A DNA stretch of 64,000 nt from NCBI GenBank assembly GCA_029747015.1, contig JAKOGI010000006.1, forward strand, positions 445,001 through 509,000, read 5' to 3'. Shown here piece by piece: positions 21,451-33,152 of the stretch (the first letter of the stretch is position 1; every line of letters begins with the position of its first letter). The translations under genes and the position numbers were made by a program. The notes below the pieces were generated by a model. It was not told the origin of the DNA and ran no database searches. It worked only from the letters and a program-made list of their open reading frames with translations. This stretch comes from Carnegiea gigantea. Its lineage: Eukaryota > Streptophyta > Magnoliopsida > Caryophyllales > Cactaceae.

Positions 21451-22771
21451 TGATGCATATTTTCAAGGGTATCATTTTCATTCTTTCAACTCAACTTCAT
21501 GGGAGGTAAGCTCCATACAAATTCATGCATGGCAAGGCCCTTCTTTGGTTCCAATATTTGAATTTCATGACAAAAGACACTTTATGGAGTTTTATTTGAA
21601 CTTCAAAGTGCCTTTTCCAAACGGGTTTTCCAAATGGGGATCAAGAGTACCTTGCATTTCAATGATGGAGACCATCATGAACGGCCCAAAGACCATCAAG
21701 CCCAGCCCAAGGAAGACCCAATCAAGCTTCAAGAAGTCAAAGACGTGGCAAAACTCTGTAGAAAAGTTTTATTCCTTCCGGAAGAATTAGTGCCTGATTC
21801 GTCCCTACGGAAGGTAATTTCTGTGGCAACTTTTGGACAAGCTCAAGTAGACCCACAACTTGAGGGCCCATATTCTTTGGAAGCTTAAGATTTCAGCTTT
21901 AAAGTAAGCTCAAGTTTGTTTAATTTGGACGTTATTTGATTGGGCAAAATATCACTCAAAGGTACATTATTCTGATCCAGTCCAGTCTGAGATAGGTGCA
22001 TTGTTTGGGCCATAACTTTTAAACCGCTTATCCAAATTGAGCAAATGAGCCCATTCTGGACAATAGACTTCTAGGGCTTCCTAGCAAGCCCAACAACGCA
22101 TGTTTTGGCCGAGTATTCTAAAAGATATACTCTGTTGAAATTGAGGTAGCTACAAGGATTAATTCTGGGAAAGTGAAGAGTCTTCGGTTACATGTGTTTG
22201 TGTGGCTGATATTGTGCACATTTTGGAGGCTTCTAGATGGAGATAATCAGCTGATAGAAATCCTAGAATATTCCTTGTAACCTCCCCCACCCCTTTTATG
22301 ATGAGTCTTTTCATTTTACTTAATCTTTTCATTGGCTAATTTTAATTGTTAGGAGTTGTTGAGTCTTTTGGTTGTCTTTTGCTGAGCTTATAAAAGAGGA
22401 GGGGCATGTGATGCTTGTCATTCAGCTTGTACTCCAATTCCAAAAGCAATACAAGTACTTTGAGTATGTTTCTCAAAAGTGCATCTAAAATTCCTAGTTC
22501 TATATCTTGAATTGTGGCAAATTCAAGTGGTGTTCTAGGTTCTCTATCTTCTCTATTGGAGTGATTCCTCGGTTAAGATAAGAGAATTAGCCCCAGATCA
22601 AGTCATTGAGTGGCTCTGTGAAGGATTATCTCAATTACAAGGTCTTGTTCTATCCTTTTCTTGTGTGGTGAAGATCTTCTTCCATCTCATCCATCTTTCA
22701 TTTCTCTTTTCACTTTGGTTTGTTTTGAGTTTGAGTTTGATTTGGATCACTTTCCACGCACACATACATCA
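21451..22771 (+). repeat. 5' LTR of family B (1,321 bp)
   Basis: Starts TGATGCAT and ends ATACATCA. A TATA box TATAAAAG lies at 22389-22396, and the right part contains the likely transcript start and R region. The U3 carries fragments of the same reading frames that end the gag-like ORF in the 3' LTR. Confidence 0.93.
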
Positions 22772-22773
22772 AT

Positions 22774-22785
22774 TGGTATCAGAGC
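22774..22785 (+). promoter_or_regulatory. Primer binding site, initiator tRNA-Met type
   Basis: TGGTATCAGAGC begins 2 nt after the 5' LTR. It is the standard plant sequence complementary to the 3' end of tRNA-iMet. Its first 7 nt recur at 25388-25394 after the right LTR. Confidence 0.93.
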
Positions 22786-23087
22786 TAAGGTTGCCATTTG
22801 ACCAAGTTTGCAGCCCAAACACATTTCCCAAACAAAAACACAAAAACAACTCAAACCAGCAAAACCGTGCAAAAACCGAGCATCCGCAGGCAGAAAGTTG
22901 GCACGTTCCCCCCGTGCTCCCAAGCACGACCGTGCCACCCTTGTTTTCCTGCATTCTTTAAGGCAGCATTCAAGCACGGTTCCCTAGTGCCTAGCTGCAC
23001 GACCGTGCCCTCCCTCCTCTTCTCCAAAACAGCCTTTTTCTAGCCTAAACACATAACCCACAAAGAACCCTTAAGCATTCATTCGTC

Positions 23088-24404
23088 ATGATTTCTCTTG
23101 GGAACTTACGAAAAGAGATTGCTTTGATTGAAAAGGAGATGGTCATCCTTGAAACTCCAAAGTTTCGTGGCCAAAAAGAAGATTTCCCTTACTGGATTTC
23201 CAAAGTGGATCAAGTCTTCACTCGCTACAATATTGACGAGCAAGAGAAGTTTAAGGTGGTTATCAAGAAGCTCCGAGGCCATGCGCTTGAATGGTGGGAA
23301 AAGTACAAGTATAAGAGGAAGAAGAGAGGGAAAAGTAAGATCACAACATGGGTTAAGTTAAGAGGTAAATTAATGGATACTTTCGCTCCAACCTCTTACT
23401 TACACAAGCATCCTTTTCTTTCCTTTGAGGTAAACGGTTTTAATTCCTCTTCTAAAAACCTCCATTTCAACAAGGGAAGTCCAATGAGTGCTTGTAACTC
23501 TAGCTCTACTTCCTTCTTTTATTTGGAGAAACTTAACTCCAACAAAGATGAAGAGATCCTTGGAGAAAAAGCTTCAAGCCTAGTTGACCTACCTCCTGTT
23601 TTTGATGACTATGGTGATGATGAGACCTTTGAACTTGAGGGACAAGAAGACTATTCATGTCCTTCACCACTTGTGCTAGATCCCCAGGGAATAGCATGTG
23701 TTGCTCACTTTGATCCTTGTTATGACAATTTCATTGTTTCATTATCCCCACAATTAGAACCTGAACTAGACGAACTTATAACCATGGGGGGACAAATAGG
23801 AAACACAAGTGAGGGACAACCAAGAGGGATAGATAAGGAAGGCAAACATGGAGAACCCTTGATCTTTAAAGAAGGATGTTATGAAAACCATGAGGTGAAT
23901 TGTGACCTACCTCTAAGATTTGATGAGCTTGAAATTGAAGAACTCCAAGTGTCCGATTTGGAGCTATGTGGGGTTGTTGAAGGAATTGAGGAACTCTTGA
24001 GTCAAGAAGAATGCCCTCATTCACAACAAGAATTGAGGACAATTCTTTTCGAAGAAAGAGGGATTGATGTATATTTTCAAGGGTATCATTTTCATTCTTT
24101 CAACTCAACTTCATGGGAGGTAAGCTCCATACAAATTCATGCATGGCAAGGCCCTTCTTTGGTCCCAATATTTGAATTTCATGACAAAAGATACTTTATG
24201 GAGTTTTATTTGAACTTCAAAGTGCCTTTTTCAAATGGGTTTTCCAAATGGGGATCAAGAGTACCTTGCATTTCAATGATGGAGACCATCATGAACGGCC
24301 CAAAGACCATCAAGCCCAGCCCAAGAAAGACCCAATCAAGCTTCAAGAATTCAAAGACGTGGCAAAACTCTGTAGAAAAGTTTTATTCCTTCCGAAAGAA
24401 TTAG
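23088..24404 (+). CDS. gag-like ORF of family B, running into the 3' LTR
   Basis: 438 codons without a stop. Residues 20-105 (TPKFRGQKEDFPYWISKVDQ, VFTRYNIDEQEKFKVVIKKL, RGHALEWWEKYK, TTWVKLRGKLMDTFAP) match the retrotransposon gag domain: F-x-G-x-x-D-x-x-x-W-x-x-K-x-x-x-x-F, L-x-G-x-A-x-x-W-W, W-x-x-L/V-x-x-x-L-x-x-x-F-x-P. The remaining 330 residues are acidic and unrecognised, and a zinc knuckle is not evident. The last 113 codons lie inside the 3' LTR. An overlapping +1 frame at 24248-24502 stays open in both LTRs and looks at least as protein-like, so the natural C terminus may involve a frameshift. In trans, pol from another element would be required. Confidence 0.7.
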   Translation: MISLGNLRKEIALIEKEMVILETPKFRGQKEDFPYWISKVDQVFTRYNIDEQEKFKVVIKKLRGHALEWWEKYKYKRKKRGKSKITTWVKLRGKLMDTFAPTSYLHKHPFLSFEVNGFNSSSKNLHFNKGSPMSACNSSSTSFFYLEKLNSNKDEEILGEKASSLVDLPPVFDDYGDDETFELEGQEDYSCPSPLVLDPQGIACVAHFDPCYDNFIVSLSPQLEPELDELITMGGQIGNTSEGQPRGIDKEGKHGEPLIFKEGCYENHEVNCDLPLRFDELEIEELQVSDLELCGVVEGIEELLSQEECPHSQQELRTILFEERGIDVYFQGYHFHSFNSTSWEVSSIQIHAWQGPSLVPIFEFHDKRYFMEFYLNFKVPFSNGFSKWGSRVPCISMMETIMNGPKTIKPSPRKTQSSFKNSKTWQNSVEKFYSFRKN

Positions 24405-25385
24405 TGCCCGATTCGTCCCTGCGGAAGGTAATTTCTGTGGCAACTTTTGGACAAGCTCAAGTAGACCCACAACTTGAGGGCCCATATGCTTTGGAAGCTT
24501 AAGATTTCAGCTTTAAAGTAAGCCCAAGTTTGTTTAATTTGGACGTCATTTGATTGGGCAAAATATCACTCAAAGGTACATTATTCTGATCCAGTCCAGT
24601 CTGAGATAGGTGCATTGTTTGGGACATAACTTTTAAACCGCTTATCCAAATTGAGCAAATGAGCCCATTCTGGACAATAGACTTCTAGGGCTTTCTAGCA
24701 AGCCCAACAACGCGTGTTTTGGCCGAGTATTCTGGAAGATATACTCTGTTGAAGTTGAGGCAGCTGCAAGGATTAATTCTGGGAAAGTGAAGAGTCTTCG
24801 GTTACATGTGTTTGTGTGGCTGATATTGTGCACGTTTTGGAGGCTTCTAGATGGAGATAATCAGCTGATAGAAATCCTAGAATATTCCTTGTAACCTCCC
24901 CCACCCCTTTTATGATGAGTCTTTTCATTTTACTTAGTCTTTTCATTGGCTAGTTTTAATTGTTAGGAGTTGTTGAGTCTTTTGGTTGTCTTTTGCTGAG
25001 CTTATAAAAGGGGAGGGGCGTGTGATGCTTGTCATTCAGCTTGTACTCCAATTCCAAAAGCAATACAAGTACTTTGAGTGTGTTTCTCAAAAGTGCATCT
25101 AAAATTTCTAGTTCTATATCTTGAATTGTGGCAAATTCAAGTGGTGTTCTAGGTTCTCTATCTTCTCCATTGGAGTGATTCCTCGGTTAAGACAAGAGAA
25201 TTAGCCCCAGATCAAGTCATTGAGTAGCTCCGTGAAGGATTATCTCAATTACAAGGTCTTGTTCTATCCTTTTCTTGTGTGGTGAAGATCTTCTTCCATC
25301 TCATCCATCTTTCATTTCTCTTTTCACTTTGGTTTGTTTTGAGTTTGAGTTTGATTTGGATCACTTTCCACGCACACATACATCA
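24065..25385 (+). repeat. 3' LTR of family B (1,321 bp)
   Basis: Same length as the 5' LTR. TATA box at 25003-25010, exactly 2,614 bp from its partner. It ends ATACATCA but is followed by primer-site sequence instead of the target duplication. Confidence 0.93.
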
Positions 25386-25417
25386 ATTGGTATCGATACC
25401 CTTGAAAATATACATCA
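25386..25417 (+). other. Aberrant right terminus: partial PBS plus inverted LTR tip
   Basis: ATTGGTATC (spacer plus 7 nt of PBS) is joined head-on to the reverse complement of LTR nucleotides 1-23. The joint forms the palindrome GGTATCGATACC (25389-25400). The inverted part matches the 3' LTR start perfectly and the 5' LTR start with one mismatch. Confidence 0.93.
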
Positions 25418-25459
25418 ATACCCAACCGCCATCTTCATTTCTAAGTTTCATGCTCATCT

Positions 25460-25736
25460 TCAAAGGTTGCGTGTATTGATTTTCACCCGGATTGAGACAT
25501 ACCAACCATAATCCTCCCTATCAAACTTCGTCACCGACTCACTTATAACAACTCTGACAATGTCCTCGTCCAGGCTATTGAACAGAAGGTCATAAATATG
25601 CGCCCAGAATGCTGCTTTGTCAAGAACAAGATGAGATGATTGCTCCCCTCCTGCACAGTCCTTCAAGACCAAAAGGTTCTGATCAAAACCCCAAAGCCTA
25701 CTATCTAGCACCCTTTTTATGTCTATCTCATAGTAA
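25460..25736 (-). pseudogene. LINE ORF1 N-terminal domain (DUF4283-like) fragment
   Basis: The minus strand reads YYEIDIKRVLDSRLWGFDQNLLVLKD, then AAFWAHIYDLLFNSLDEDIVR. This matches the plant LINE/zinc-knuckle ORF1 domain pattern (D-x-x-R-V-L-x-x-x-P-W-x-F-D-x-x-L-L-x-L, then F-W-V/A-x-I-x-D-L-P/L). It lies on the far side of the nested LTR element from the knuckle relic, which shows the two halves were once joined. Confidence 0.7.
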
Positions 25737-28700
25737 GGCTTGACTAAATTGGGTTAAGTTCCTATCGACTTCCTTTTGCCTCATGGTAAGATTGGACTAA
25801 ATAGGGTTAAGTTCCAGTCCAAATATGTTGTCCCATATCTCACTTACAAACATGTCTCTCAAAAGTCTTCACAGCGATTCTATTATTTCTTCATTAATGT
25901 AACATTAAACACGCTCTCAATAAAAATCGCAGGTACTTAGTTCCGGATCCAGAATTGGCCTGGACCCAACGGGTACTGACCTGAACCCAGTTAGAACAGT
26001 TCCAATATCAATTCCAAAATTTAGGACCCAGTTACAATCGGGTCCTGAAATTTTGAAACTGGAATCGGACCTAGTAATTGGTACCCGGTCAAAATTTAAA
26101 GAATTTTGTTGGGAAAAAAAAAGTAACCCTCATTCCCCATGTGATGTATCTTCTGTGCCCAGATCCAGCCCACTAACCACCACAATTTAACGCTTTGTCT
26201 TTTTTTGGTTTTAATTTTCCTGACTTATTCTTCATGCATCTTGACCGCCATGGATTTCTTCTTTCATGCTTTGGTTCTTCTCATCATTAGCCTTGGTGTT
26301 GACTAGGTATTTGTTTTTATATTATTTTGACCATTTTTCACTCTTTCTGTCTCTATTTTTTAAGTGAATTAAAATAATTTTGAGGTTTTTCGTTTGTTTT
26401 ATAATCTTGTGGGTTTGTGATTAATATTGTTTTCAGTTCTCTGAGTTTATTTTATAGTACGTGAATTTTTTTTACTGATTACTGCGTATTTGATTTAGTC
26501 TTATAATTTGGTTATTAGAAATTTGACTTAAAATATGGATTCTCGATTTCTCTAAGTCCCTCCCTCTCTATATTTTCTTAGAGAGTGAAAAAAAACCTTT
26601 GATTTAGGAACTGGGTATCTAGAAGTGGACCCTGACCCTATGAGTACCCTTGTTAGTAGGCCGCACCGACCCTTCAACCCTACTTGATTGAGTTATTCCA
26701 ATTTACAAATAATGACACATTTCCACACCCTTTAACATCAATTCAACTAAATACATCAACAAATTTAATAAATTTGCATGTATATATCCCGATTTATTAA
26801 CTTTTACAAAAGACGTATAAAATCATCAACCCTACTGAAGTAGAATATGTTTACTCATGGGTTGCAGAAAAACAATTCACTCATAACAAAATCAAATATG
26901 CAACAAACATATCAATATTCATTTCAATTTCAATAACGAGACAAACACCCAAACTCAAAATTCTTCAATTGGGCAATAAAAATGCCCTACATTTTTTTAT
27001 TTTTTTTTGATCTTCAACCCACCTAAACATGTATAACCAAAAGGATCACAATGATGCCCATTTATAGAATTAGGTCAAATATTAAAAATTTAAAAGAATT
27101 TGATTAAGTTATCCAACCTTTCAACCGTCAGCAGGATGAGTTAGCGGGTCAAATTTCAACTCAAATTTGCCCCTTTTTGTAGTTGAATATCCTTAGTTTG
27201 AGGCTCAGAACAGATTGGAAGTAAACAAAAGGATTACTCTTGACCTACATTTTTACGGGTTAAATCAAGCCAGATTAGATGTGGCCCCAATCAAGCATCA
27301 CATCTAATAATGATCATAAAATACAAGTAATAGTTATCAGATGTTAAATCATTGCTCAGACAGTTGGACGAGAGCATAAGTGTGACAAGTGGACTAACCT
27401 GGATTAGAAAACCGATCGTATATAAGGCCTGGTCATGCTGCATGTCAGTGCCTGAGGATTGAGCTACAGATGCTCCGAAATGATTTTCTCTTTTGTTTTC
27501 TTGGAAATTAAGTGACTAATTTCAGATTTCGGTTTTGTCTTAAAGGAAAATATATGTTTTGTTTTGGTTACATATGGATGATTTAGATCATGATGAGGAT
27601 TTAGTTTAGTTTTTCTATGCCTATATTAGTTTCAAAAAATTATTATAGATATTATCTTAGTAGTTATTCGACAACTACAACAATTGATAATTTTCGATAA
27701 AAACTTGAAATCAAGCATTCGAAGATTTCGAGTGACATTTTCCCCCATATATTTGTATTCGTAAAAATTTACACTAAAAGTACATTAATAAGTTTTGACT
27801 GCTAATTTAAATTATTATCTTTAAATCGCTTATTTGTACGATTATACATTCTATACACATCATGTAAGGATAACCAAAAAAATATCTAATCAATAAGTCA
27901 AACTCAAAACCAACAAAACCAAATTAATTTAAAAATCTTATTAACATAATTGGATAATCGACAAGTTACTCGATTTCGTTCCCCATTATGAATCAGACGC
28001 AAACAATTGTTTGGCACTCCCTTCTTTTTTAAAAAAAAAAAATTGAGATGTTATATTATCAGTGAAAATCAAGTTTCTACTAGTGTAGAAATATTAGATG
28101 GAATATCAGTACAAAACAACTGTTCATTAGCCCTATTGGGACCCCTCTTGTTAACTTGTACACTTCGAAACTTAGTAAATTAGGGAATAGGACATTTGAA
28201 TTGGACTTTAGACGAACATAGCAATCCAACTGCCCACCTTGGTTTGCGTGTAATTGAACTCGACCTGCTTTGCTATTAGGAACCCGACTAGGTTCTTGCC
28301 CGCCTCAAGTTTCGTTCTCAACTCTTTACCATTAGACTTTTTTTACTAGTTAATTTAAATTTGATGCTCGCAAAAAATTTAAATTAGGCCAGCATCTCCG
28401 CTTGTTGTAAATTTTTGTTTTGTTGTTTTTTCAGTTAAACATTTGGTTGTACGAATGTTGTTTTTTTAAATTTTAATTTTGATTTTATAGTATGTTGCAT
28501 ACATGCTTTCTTTTAGTATAACCTTTTCAATTTTCAGATTTGACTAGTAGCGGCCGTTAGTGATGAGGGGCATTGTCGGGATGCATTCTATCCTAGTATC
28601 ATGCCTTCGCCCCCTAAACCTCGACCTTTGGTTTGAGTCAATGGAGTGATTGATCCTCATGCCAAGGATTATTTGGGGACCTTTAAAAAAACCTTTTCTT

Positions 28701-30618
28701 ATAAAGCCACGTCCCTTTCAATTGTCCCAGGAGCCCGTTCGTGCTCTCTATCTAGCAACTTAATCGGGTTCCTCAGTTGAAGCATGAATAGTGCAGGTTT
28801 CTGCCTCAAAGAACGAATTCTGGTTCAGTTGTTTGGGGCAGCACCTAAACAACTCATGGTTCATTTGATTATTCCTTTCTACCATAGAAAACCACATTTT
28901 TTTAAGAAAATAAAGAAAATTAAAATCTTAATAAAGCACACCAAACAACGTGACTAGCCATCTATAGGAGATTGCACGTAGTGAACCGAGCCAAGGTCCT
29001 TACACTCATGTATACATTTGGAATTGTCCTCCAGTGTAACTCGTGGACATTTTGTTTTCTATATTGTTAGGTTCGAAATACAACCGTTCATTTTATTTTC
29101 ACAATTGTGCAACAGCTAAAAACCCACTGTCATATGTGAGGATTTTTTTTTTTTTTTGGGGGTGAATTGTTGATTACTTTCTATGTAGATAGAACACCAC
29201 TATCCTGTGCGATATCTTTAAAGGAATGCTTAAAGGATAAATTTTAAAAAATAAAATATTTTTACATCATATCAAATAATTAAAAATATTTTCAAATAAT
29301 TTGTATTTTCCTTCACCAAAAAAAAAATTTGTATCTTTTACATCCTAGACTTTTGTATGGGAAGTTAAGTACTTATGTTTCATACTAAAAATTAAAAAAA
29401 ATAAAGATTAATGCTTAACCCATGAGCAATATGAAAATCTAAATTGAGATATTAAGAGAAAAGGGAACTAACTTCTTTTGAATTAATTAAAAATAGTTCT
29501 ATTGACAACAGCAACTCTCATTGTAGGTCCTGCTTTGTGAGTTTAAGCAGATGCAGATGTAGATGACTTTATCCCTACGCGTGCTTTTGCAAACAAAGAA
29601 ATAAAAAATAGTTCTACTAAATTTATTAAAAATATTTAATCAAATATTAAATTATTGTCACGGTCATAATTTGTGTCCTAAATTTTTCCAAAAAATTGTT
29701 CAAAATCAAAATAGTTCATATTCAAAATCATTGCGAATAATTCAGTTAGGAATATGATTTGGGAAAAAAAAAACTCATTTTATTACAATCCCTTTCCCTT
29801 TATGATCAAGTCACGAGGCCTCCATGTCGGGCATTACTGCCTCGAAGTGTTCAGTAGCAGTGTCACCTTCATGACCAAGTCAACCATAACCATGAAAGCG
29901 ACCGAGATTAATATTTTTGTGAAGCTTAAGCCTTACTTTGCGTGATGGAGGGAAGGAGCATGGAGAATGATTTCGAGGGACTCTTGGATGGGAGAGAGCA
30001 GTTAAATAAGTGGGTCCACACACACCCACACACACACAAACACACACAGATAGAGACAGAAAGAGAGAGAAAGAGAGATGTGGCAAACCTCACAATGGGT
30101 ATGTGATTGTATATCCCAAACAAATTTTGGAGTAAAAGTGAGAGATGGAGGGTGTGGTTACTTCTTTTTTTAAAAAAAATTTTGAGGTTGGGGATCATAA
30201 TATGCGTGATATCAGTTATTGTGCATGAAATTAGTATTTAGAGAAATAGAAGACTCAGAGAGAGGAGTTTTCGAATTTGAAGAAGGAAGAAGTTCTGCGT
30301 TATTTGGACTTTTAAAAAATAAAAAAAATAATCATACGTGATTACCAAAGAGTCGTAAGATCTACAAAAGTAGACAGCTATAGGATAAAATCAAGCATTT
30401 TTCCTTCTTTTTTGGCATGGTGTGTTATCAACAACACAGATTTGAAATTCAAACACGTTAAGATCAGGTGCTAAACAGATTTTTGGTGGGATTGCATAGA
30501 ATTGCACGGATGAGGGAGAGAAGGCTTATTAAAGCCTTGTCATTCTACAACTTGTAATATAAAGACTTGTGGAAATCACTTCGAAAATCAGCACGTAAAT
30601 TGATAAATGCAGACCATT
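25737..30618. other. AT-rich intergenic region, no gene seen
   Basis: No ORF with a recognisable domain. Bases 25930-26100 are rich in GGACCC, GGGTCC and GGTACC words, as in the ends of some decayed hAT elements, but no terminal repeats or target duplication were found. Bases 30010-30078 are CA- and GA-rich simple repeats that create Cys/Val- and Ser/Leu-rich shadow ORFs. A T15G5 tract lies at 29143-29162. Confidence 0.6.
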
Positions 30619-30845
30619 CACTGCAAAAACGATGTCCAGCTCCGACGGAAAAAGCGACGCGGCGGAAAGGTTGTCGGACAATCTCAGAAGATCTAACGGA
30701 TAAAGCGACGAACTCCGATGGATTTTTGAATTTTCGACGGATTTTCCGACGGAAACATTTTCCGTCGGAAACTGGGCGGATTCCACGAGGCTACAGGGTT
30801 CTGGCTTTTTATTTTGGGGGAGGGAAAATTTGGCCGGGCATTTGC

Positions 30846-33125
30846 ATGCGAAGAGAGAGAAAGTGAGTTTCAAAGAGAGAGAGGGAGGAGAAGGAAGCGA
30901 GAGAACGGTGGAGTATTGAAGATTCCGGTCATTGGAAAATTGAACGGTAAGTTGTTTTTTCGTTAATTTGTTGTTTACAATTGAATTATTTAATGTAATT
31001 GATATTTTTTATGGTACTTGATTTTCCAAATTTTGCCGCTGCCACCACGCCGCCAATGCCGCCGCCGTCGGTTATCCACTTAATTTTTCGGGTATTTAAA
31101 GGTTAGTAGAATTGTTGTGTTTTGAAATTGTATTAATTTGATATGTGATGTTAATTTTTGTGAATTTTAATCTTGAAGCATATTTATGCAGTTTAATTAA
31201 TTTATTTTTTTCGTAGAATATAAATGTGAATTACGTTAGTTTTTTTAAAATTAATAAAAGATGTTTATTAGAATAAGTGGAGTAAAACATGTTAAGGATG
31301 TACATTTAAAATAATTATCTAATTATTATGAAATGTTAAATATGTTAAGCATGTATAATATGTTTTGTTAAAGTGAATAATTTAAGTTTGTTTATTTTTT
31401 GTTTGATTTGTGGTACATGTCAATTTTTTGTAAGTATGTGAAATTTATGTTTTTTGAGGTATGTTTAATTTTTTTAATGATTTGTTTGAAATGTTAAGAA
31501 TTTTTGTTGTATTTTTGTAATATTTAGGTATGTTAAGTATATATTAATTTAAGTTTGCTAAGTATGTTAATAGTATTTTGTTATTTTTGTTTGGTTTGTT
31601 AATTTGGATGAAGTGTGAAATAAATAATTTAATTTGTGGTTGATGCTTAATTAGGTTTATTTGGATAATAATATTGTTATGTTAAATTTATTTTTTTTAA
31701 TTAACATATATGTTTAGTTACATTAATTGTTGTATTTTAGGTTTTGTGAAAATTTATTTAAGGAACCCGGGAATATACAATGTGAACTAAATGTAAGTTT
31801 ATTTATTTATGTCATTAGTGAATATAAAATTTATACTAAATAATGTAGCTCTAATTTAATATCTAATGTATGTTGTGTATATTAATTTTTGGTAAGTATG
31901 TGAATAATATTCTTTTTTTGAGATATGGTTAATTTTTTGTATGATTTGGTTGATTAGTTACATATTTTTAGTTTATTTTGTGAATGATTAATCACTACAA
32001 TTACGGTTTTAAATATTTTGGATAGATTTTGGATGAGTTTTGAAATCATTTAAAACCGTGAAGAGAGAGACAGAGAGGGAGCAAGGAAGAGAGAGAAAGA
32101 GGAGAGCATATTTGGATAATTTATTTAATCTGCTTTGATTTGTGAGTATTTAAAGGTTAGTGTAATTGTTGTATTTTGAAATTATATATATTAATTTTGT
32201 GTGTATTCTTAACTTTCATAAAATTAAATTTTGAATCATATTTAATTTGGATAATTTATTTAATTTATTTTTTTATAAAATATGGATGTGAATTATGTTA
32301 ATTTTTAATTTTATTTGTGAAGTGTATTAATTTGAATAAGTGCAGTAAAATATGATAAGCATGTGCATTTATAATAATTATATAATTATTATAAAATGTT
32401 GAAGTATATTAAACATGTGCAATTTGTTTTGTTTTAGTGAACACTTTAAATTTCCTAAGTATGTTTGTTTTTTGTTTGATTTGTGATATATATTAATGTT
32501 TTGTAAGCATGTGAAGTGTGTGTGTTTTTGAGGTATGTATAATTTTCTGTATGATTTGTTCGATATGTTAAGAATTTATCTTTTATTTTTGCAATATTGA
32601 GGTTTGTTACGTATATATTAATTGAAATTTGCTCATTATGTTAATTGTATTATATTTTATTATTTTTATTTGGGTTTATTTATTTGGACGAAGTACGAAA
32701 TAAATAATTTTATTTGTGTTTGATGCTTAATTACATTTATTTTCACAAATAATACAGTGATGTGAAATATTGGTGTATAGTTTAAGTATGTTAAGTATGT
32801 TTTTTTTGATTTGATTTGTTGTGTATATTAATTATTGGGAAGTACGTGAAGAATATTCTTGTTTGAAGTATGGTTAATTTTTTATTTGATTTGTTAAGTA
32901 TTTTTATTTTATCTTTTGGGTAATAGTATTTTGTTTTTTTTGATTTGTTTATTTGAATGAAGTGTGAAATAAATTATGTAATTTGTATTTGATGTTTAAT
33001 TAGGTGTATTATGATATATTTAATAGTTCTATTAAATATATTTTTATGTAATACATATATATATGTTGAACTGATCAAATAGATTTCTAAAAGATATTTA
33101 TTACAATTAATTGTAGTTTACATAA
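30846..33125 (+). repeat. CACTA 5' leader/intron with diverged ~1.06-kb tandem duplication
   Basis: Two units share ordered landmarks: a GA-rich stretch (30849 and 32087), ATTTAAAGGTTAGT (about 31095 and 32149), GTAAAACATGTTAAG and its relative (31281 and 32345), and GAAGTGTGAAATAAATAA and its relative (31610 and 32689). Part of the last block recurs a third time near 32957. No coding sequence is visible; the region probably holds the promoter and 5' introns of the transposase transcript. Confidence 0.7.
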
Positions 33126-33152
33126 CAATTAAGGCAATCATATTAGCAACAT

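Larger units (their letters stand above)
21451..25417 (+). mobile_element. Non-autonomous LTR retrotransposon family B with inverted-LTR right end
   Basis: Two 1,321-bp LTRs (21451-22771, 24065-25385) flank 1,293 bp with an initiator-Met primer site and a gag-like ORF; there is no pol. After the right LTR come AT, the first 7 nt of the primer site (TGGTATC) and then a 23-bp inverted copy of the LTR start ending ATACATCA (25395-25417). The duplication ATACC lies exactly outside this unusual end (21446-21450 and 25418-25422). The flank after the normal LTR end (ATTGG) does not match. The element is nested in the LINE. By eye the LTRs differ at roughly 33 sites, nearly all transitions, with no indels. 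Confidence 0.93.
16993..25736 (-). mobile_element. L1-like plant LINE, degenerate, split by a nested LTR retrotransposon
   Basis: Reading the minus strand from 25736 leftward gives, in the order of a plant L1 element: an ORF1 domain (25736-25460), the nested family B element (25417-21451), an ORF1 zinc knuckle relic (about 21425-21350), endonuclease (20805-20216), reverse transcriptase (19498-18824), a zf-RVT-like linker (about 17950-17770) and RNase H (17268-16993). Every domain is broken by stops or shifts. The 5' end appears cut at about 25736 within ORF1, consistent with common 5' truncation, or it may be decayed beyond recognition. Confidence 0.85.

Noticed and set aside
25930..26690. 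Possible hAT element rich in GGACCC/GGTACC words
   Set aside because: No terminal inverted repeats or 8-bp duplication found; left as unannotated intergenic DNA.
29880..30198. Minus-strand ORFs with Cys/Val and Ser/Leu runs
   Set aside because: Produced by CA/GA simple repeats at about 30010-30078; no domain or start context.
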